5,260 bases of DNA from contig JADHWK010000089.1 in assembly GCA_016783505.1 (NCBI GenBank), forward strand, positions 1-5,260, read 5' to 3'. A program made the position numbers and the translations under genes. Below the pieces are notes generated by a model that was not told where the DNA came from, made no database searches, and saw only the letters and a program-made list of their open reading frames with translations. Positions 3,568 to 5,260 of the stretch are shown piece by piece (position 1 is the stretch's first letter; every line of letters starts with the position of its first letter). The DNA is from Candidatus Zhuqueibacterota bacterium (GTDB taxonomy: Bacteria; BS750m-G25).

Positions 3568-5260
3568 TTATCGCTTTTGTACGATCCCATATTTTTTAGT
3601 CTTTCTCCATAAAGTAGTGCGGCTTATCTTAAGCTCAGCAGCGGCATTATGCCTATCCCAATTATTTTTAGTCAGAACATCCAAGAGGATCTGCTTTTCC
3701 AGCTTAGCCAGGGGAGAGGAAGATAGAGCCACCCCCTCGACGAGACTGCGGCGCTGGGCTTTTAACTCTTCGGGTAGATGGGCGGGTCGAATGACCCCTT
3801 CCCGGCAGTGGACAAAAGCGTGTTCGATGGCGTTCTCCAGTTGACGGATATTTCCCGGCCACGGATAGTCAACGAGGATGTCCATTACCTCAGGGGTTAC
3901 CGACGTTATTTTTTTACCAGTCTTTTTATTAAATTTTTCTATGAAATGCTCAACGAGAAGGGGAATGTCGTCGTTTCTTTCCCTCAATGGCGGAAGATGG
4001 ATGGGAACGACATTTAGTCGGTAGAATAGATCTTCCCTGAACCCTCCCCCTTTGACGGCCTCTTGCAGATCCCTGTTGGTGGCGGCGACCACCCGTATGT
4101 CCACCTTTATCGTTTTCGTCCCGCCCAGACGTTCAAATTCCCCTTCTTCCAGTACCCTAAGGAGTTTTAACTGCACCGGTTTGGATATGTCACCTATTTC
4201 GTCTAAGAATATGGTTCCCTTATGGGCGAGCTCAAACCTTCCAGGTTTGTCTCTGTCAGCCCCGGTAAAGGCCCCCTTTGTGTGTCCGAACAGCTCGCTC
4301 TCCAAAAGGGCCTCCGGAAGGGCAACACAGCTTACTTTTATGAAGGGTCTCTCCCGTCTGGGGGAATTGTAATGGATGGCCCTGGCTACCAAATCCTTTC
4401 CTGTGCCCGTCTCCCCTTGGACCAGAACGGTGGAGGAGGTCTCGGCCACCGCCCCTAAAAGGTCATAGAGCTTAAGCATCTTCGGGTTTTTGCCCAAAAT
4501 ATTGGCGAAACTGTATCGTTTCTTCAGTTCATCCCTCAGGTGTTTTAGGGTTGAGAGATCCCTGAAGGTTTCCACACCACCGATTATCTCACCCTCTTCA
4601 TCTATCAGAAGGGCAGTGCTCACGCTTATTTGGACCGGTTTTTCATCTTTGCTTTTAATTTCGAACTCAAGGTTGGAGATGGATTGGCCGCTTTCAAATG
4701 TCCTGCGGAGGGGGCAGGCCTCCTGGCAGACCCGGCTGCGAAAAATTTTATGGCAGGGTTTTCCGATCGCATCCTGTCTGGGAAATCCGGTTATCTCCTC
4801 TGCGGCTTTGTTGAAACTGGTTATACGCCACTGGGGATCAACGGTAAATACCCCATCGGCAACGCTCTCAACGATGGCCTGAAGCCTGTTTTTCTCCTTT
4901 ACGATTTCGGAGGTGAGGGAGTAGAGCTCGGCGATATTCCTGAAGGTTAGGATAACCCCGATGATCCCACCCCGGGGATTCTTTAAGGGAACAGCGGTTA
5001 AGCCGATGGGAATTATCTCTCCCCCAATCGTGGAAATCTCCGCCCTGAGGTTGGAGAGCCCTTGGTGGGTTTTAAGGGTCTCTCTTAAGGGGCAGTTTTT
5101 TTCGCAGAGGGTTGACTTAAATATGTCGTAGCAGTGATGGCCGCATGCATCATCGGCCCCATATCCGGTTATCCGCTCCGCCCCCCGATTGAAACTTATG
5201 ATCTGGAACTGGGCGTCAATGGCAATGACCCCATCGCCCAGGGCATCGTCGAATTCCTCA
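3568..5260 (-). CDS. Sigma-54-dependent transcriptional activator with two cysteine-bearing PAS domains (5' end beyond window)
   Basis: The frame is open from base 5259 to the TAA at 3570-3568, giving 563 visible residues; the start lies outside. Visible residues about 1-110 and 127-235 are two PAS domains (VIAIDAQFQIISFNRGAERITG; VFTVDPQWRITSFNKAAEEITG). Each carries C-x8-C-x3-C-P-L: Cys43/52/56 and Cys169/178/182. The AAA+ domain follows: Walker A GETGTGKD (282-289), GAFTGA (329-334) that contacts sigma-54, Walker B GTIFLDE (348-354) and arginine-finger region FREDLFYRLN (407-416). The end is a Fis-type helix-turn-helix (about 517-560, NNWDRHNAAAELKISRTTLWRK). All catalytic motifs are intact. 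No receiver domain is seen in the visible part, so input probably comes through the PAS domains. A GTG at 4623 is not a real start because both PAS domains lie in frame before it. The neighbouring iron operon suggests, but does not prove, iron or redox sensing. Confidence 0.92.
   Translation of the reverse strand, partial: EEFDDALGDGVIAIDAQFQIISFNRGAERITGYGADDACGHHCYDIFKSTLCEKNCPLRETLKTHQGLSNLRAEISTIGGEIIPIGLTAVPLKNPRGGIIGVILTFRNIAELYSLTSEIVKEKNRLQAIVESVADGVFTVDPQWRITSFNKAAEEITGFPRQDAIGKPCHKIFRSRVCQEACPLRRTFESGQSISNLEFEIKSKDEKPVQISVSTALLIDEEGEIIGGVETFRDLSTLKHLRDELKKRYSFANILGKNPKMLKLYDLLGAVAETSSTVLVQGETGTGKDLVARAIHYNSPRRERPFIKVSCVALPEALLESELFGHTKGAFTGADRDKPGRFELAHKGTIFLDEIGDISKPVQLKLLRVLEEGEFERLGGTKTIKVDIRVVAATNRDLQEAVKGGGFREDLFYRLNVVPIHLPPLRERNDDIPLLVEHFIEKFNKKTGKKITSVTPEVMDILVDYPWPGNIRQLENAIEHAFVHCREGVIRPAHLPEELKAQRRSLVEGVALSSSPLAKLEKQILLDVLTKNNWDRHNAAAELKISRTTLWRKTKKYGIVQKR

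Noticed and set aside
3568-4623. A shorter start for the sigma-54 activator at the GTG at 4623-4621
   Set aside because: The frame stays open to the window edge and the upstream codons encode two clear PAS domains, so this GTG is internal.
4490-4950. Plus-strand frames of 130 and 106 codons opposite the PAS domains
   Set aside because: They are antisense shadows of the well-supported activator gene and show no family features.

Overview
This 5,260-base window reads as a compact iron-acquisition locus. Every convincing gene is on the minus strand, so transcription runs from high to low coordinates. The organism is Gram-negative, because there is a TonB-dependent outer-membrane receptor with a signal peptide. 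FeoAB transporters, a sigma-54 activator with cysteine-bearing PAS domains, and operators of the form TGAAATT-N-AATTTCA suggest an anaerobe or microaerophile. Desulfobacterota or a neighbouring lineage is plausible, but an FCB-type candidate phylum is also possible because the receptor starts with a carboxypeptidase-regulatory-like domain common there. The window does not settle the phylum.

Layout in order of transcription. At 5260-3568 is a 5'-truncated sigma-54-dependent activator: two PAS domains, each with a C-x8-C-x3-C-P-L motif, then an intact AAA+ domain and a Fis-type helix-turn-helix. Directly after its stop comes a strong sigma-70-type promoter (TTGACA, 17 bases, TATATT) whose start region is covered by a Fur-box-like operator. 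A leader of about 270 bases with several possible hairpins follows. Then come fur (3253-2831), feoA (2834-2604, overlapping the fur stop by 4 bases) and, after 79 bases with a second Fur-box-like operator, a compact 575-residue feoB (2524-797). A 291-base spacer holds a third Fur-box-like operator, a six-codon micro-ORF with an excellent Shine-Dalgarno sequence, and a 12-base palindrome. The window ends with the first 168 residues of a TonB-dependent receptor (505-1, running off the edge).

The genes make a coherent circuit. Iron enters the periplasm through the outer-membrane receptor and, as Fe(II), crosses the inner membrane through FeoB with FeoA as partner. Fur, encoded first in the feo operon, can sense cytoplasmic Fe(II) and repress all three promoters, including its own. 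The three operators share an almost identical layout: two overlapping 7-1-7 inverted repeats offset by six bases. The upstream PAS/sigma-54 activator may supply a second, redox- or iron-linked input, but no sigma-54 promoter was found here, so its targets are unknown.

The points most worth a second look are the cysteine-repeat PAS regulator, the structured fur leader, the operator between feoA and feoB, the micro-ORF before the receptor, and the short FeoB with a divergent first gate motif.
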